64,000 nt of DNA from contig QEUP01000004.1 in the NCBI GenBank assembly GCA_003577145.1, positions 62,001 to 126,000 of the forward strand. The letters are read 5' to 3'. The position numbers and the translations under genes were made by a program. The notes under the pieces were generated by a model. It saw nothing but the letters and a program-made list of their open reading frames with translations. It did not search any database and was not told the origin of the DNA. The DNA comes from Acidobacteriota bacterium (GTDB lineage Bacteria; Actinomycetota; Acidimicrobiia; Acidimicrobiales; Microtrichaceae). Every line of letters starts with the position of its first letter. The first letter of the stretch is position 1. Positions 63,474-64,000 of the stretch are shown in pieces.

Positions 63474-63547
63474 TGGAGCGGGTGAAGGGGATCGAACCCT
63501 CATAACCAGCTTGGAAGGCTGGGGCTCTGCCATTGAGCTACACCCGC
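63474..63547 (-). tRNA. tRNA-Gly (anticodon TCC)
   Basis: The acceptor stem pairs GCGGGTG with CACCCGC, the D arm is GCTCAATGGCAGAGC, the anticodon loop CTTCCAA reads TCC within the CCAGC/GCTGG stem, and the T arm contains GGTTCGATCC. The 3' CCA is encoded. The 3' end faces the integrase segment, the usual geometry for integration into a tRNA. Confidence 0.95.
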
Positions 63548-63582
63548 GCGCGCCGACCCAAGGCGATCGGCGCTCTCGCATC

Positions 63583-63627
63583 GTACCGGCTCGGACCAAA
63601 TCGCCTGAAGCCATCCGACCCCTGCCG
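63583..63627. repeat. 45-bp direct repeat, copy 1
   Basis: Identical to 63658-63702 (period 75 bp). It starts GTACCGGCTCGGACC and lies just upstream of the tRNA-Gly gene and before the next plus-strand gene. Confidence 0.95.
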
Positions 63628-63657
63628 TGCGGTAATAGGTGACGGGGCGCACCTGTG

Positions 63658-63702
63658 GTACCGGCTCGGACCAAATCGCCTGAAGCCATCCGACCCCTGC
63701 CG
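63658..63702. repeat. 45-bp direct repeat, copy 2
   Basis: Second exact copy, 30 bp after the first. Function unknown; it could be an intergenic repeat or a double protein-binding site. Confidence 0.95.
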
Positions 63703-63763
63703 CCGTCCGCAGAGGTCGATGAGGTGCCGGGGTAGTATCCGCCCTTTGCAACAGGTCCTGCAC

Positions 63764-64000
63764 GTGGCACTCAAGACCCCTCCCAGCGAGCGCACCATCA
63801 CGACCCGGCAACCCGTCGCTGTTGGCGCGGTTGTCGCCCACTTCGCTTCGCTGGTCGTCGGCTTCGCCGCGTTGGTCTACCTGGGCCGTCACCAGTGGTT
63901 CTTCGCCGACGAGTGGGCCGCCCTTCTGAAGAGGGGACTGGGTCTCTCCGGTGAGGACGGCCTGCTCCAGCCCCACAACGAGCACTGGATAGCGGGTCCG
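63764..64000 (+). CDS. membrane protein, N-terminal part
   Basis: The first 79 residues of a gene cut by the right edge. One membrane helix (about 22-42, VVAHFASLVVGFAALVYL) is followed by FADEWAALLKRGLG and PHNEHW, which resemble the first extracellular loop of large GT-C-like membrane proteins. GTG 63764 is likely; TTG 63746 is in frame. Confidence 0.65.
   Translation, partial: MALKTPPSERTITTRQPVAVGAVVAHFASLVVGFAALVYLGRHQWFFADEWAALLKRGLGLSGEDGLLQPHNEHWIAGP

Overview
The window is high-GC, densely packed DNA from an actinobacterium. The backbone, read on the minus strand from right to left, is tig, clpP, clpX, folC, a Flp-type pilin, ndk, mreB, mreC, mreD, a class B PBP, rodA, a radical SAM/DUF2344 pair, RNase E/G, rplU, rpmA, obg, proB, proA, nadD and an LCP-type protein. 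This is the classic actinobacterial clp-mre-obg-pro-nadD neighbourhood. Class II DAHP synthase, frequent GTG starts, a ClpX/ClpP/trigger factor block and a large RNase E/G with a disordered N-terminus also fit. An Acidimicrobiia-like lineage is my best guess; this is inference from gene content, not a computed placement.

The backbone has been opened in three places. Between nadD and proA (1.1-14.4 kb) lie a sigma factor, DAHP synthase, a sulfite/nitrite reductase with APS reductase behind a very clear promoter and dyad operator, a lipoprotein, a PaaX-like regulator, a MoxR/CoxE-type AAA+ and VWA pair, a class III cyclase and a large membrane protein. Between proA and proB (15.7-23.9 kb) lies a plus-strand run of an EccA/CbbX-like AAA+ protein, a secreted binding-protein-like protein, a lipoprotein fusing a binding protein to a VWA domain, a coiled-coil membrane protein, MurJ and a PspA/IM30 protein. 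Between obg and rpmA (26.3-31.5 kb) lie three TadE/TadG-type genes with a structured leader, a BadH-like dehydrogenase bounded by intergenic repeats, and a dGTPase-like HD protein.

Right of tig (49-59.6 kb) is an envelope region: an OafA-type acyltransferase with SGNH domain, a multi-pass membrane protein, an acidic disordered protein of unknown function, a large LuxR-family AAA+ regulator and a Tat/lipoprotein polysaccharide deacetylase. From 59.6 kb to the tRNA-Gly(TCC) at 63.5 kb is a mobile-looking accessory segment: an apparently empty stretch, a doc toxin gene broken by a 71-bp duplication, a ribbon-helix-helix antitoxin, an excisionase-like protein, a tyrosine recombinase and two small translationally coupled genes of unknown function. 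The window ends inside another membrane protein.

The parts that work together most clearly are sulfur assimilation (3.7-6.4 kb), elongasome and cell shape (36.8-42.5 kb), protein quality control (45.3-48.8 kb) and proline synthesis (proA, proB). The most intriguing unexplained unit is the AAA+/binding-protein/VWA/PspA run at 15.7-23.9 kb.
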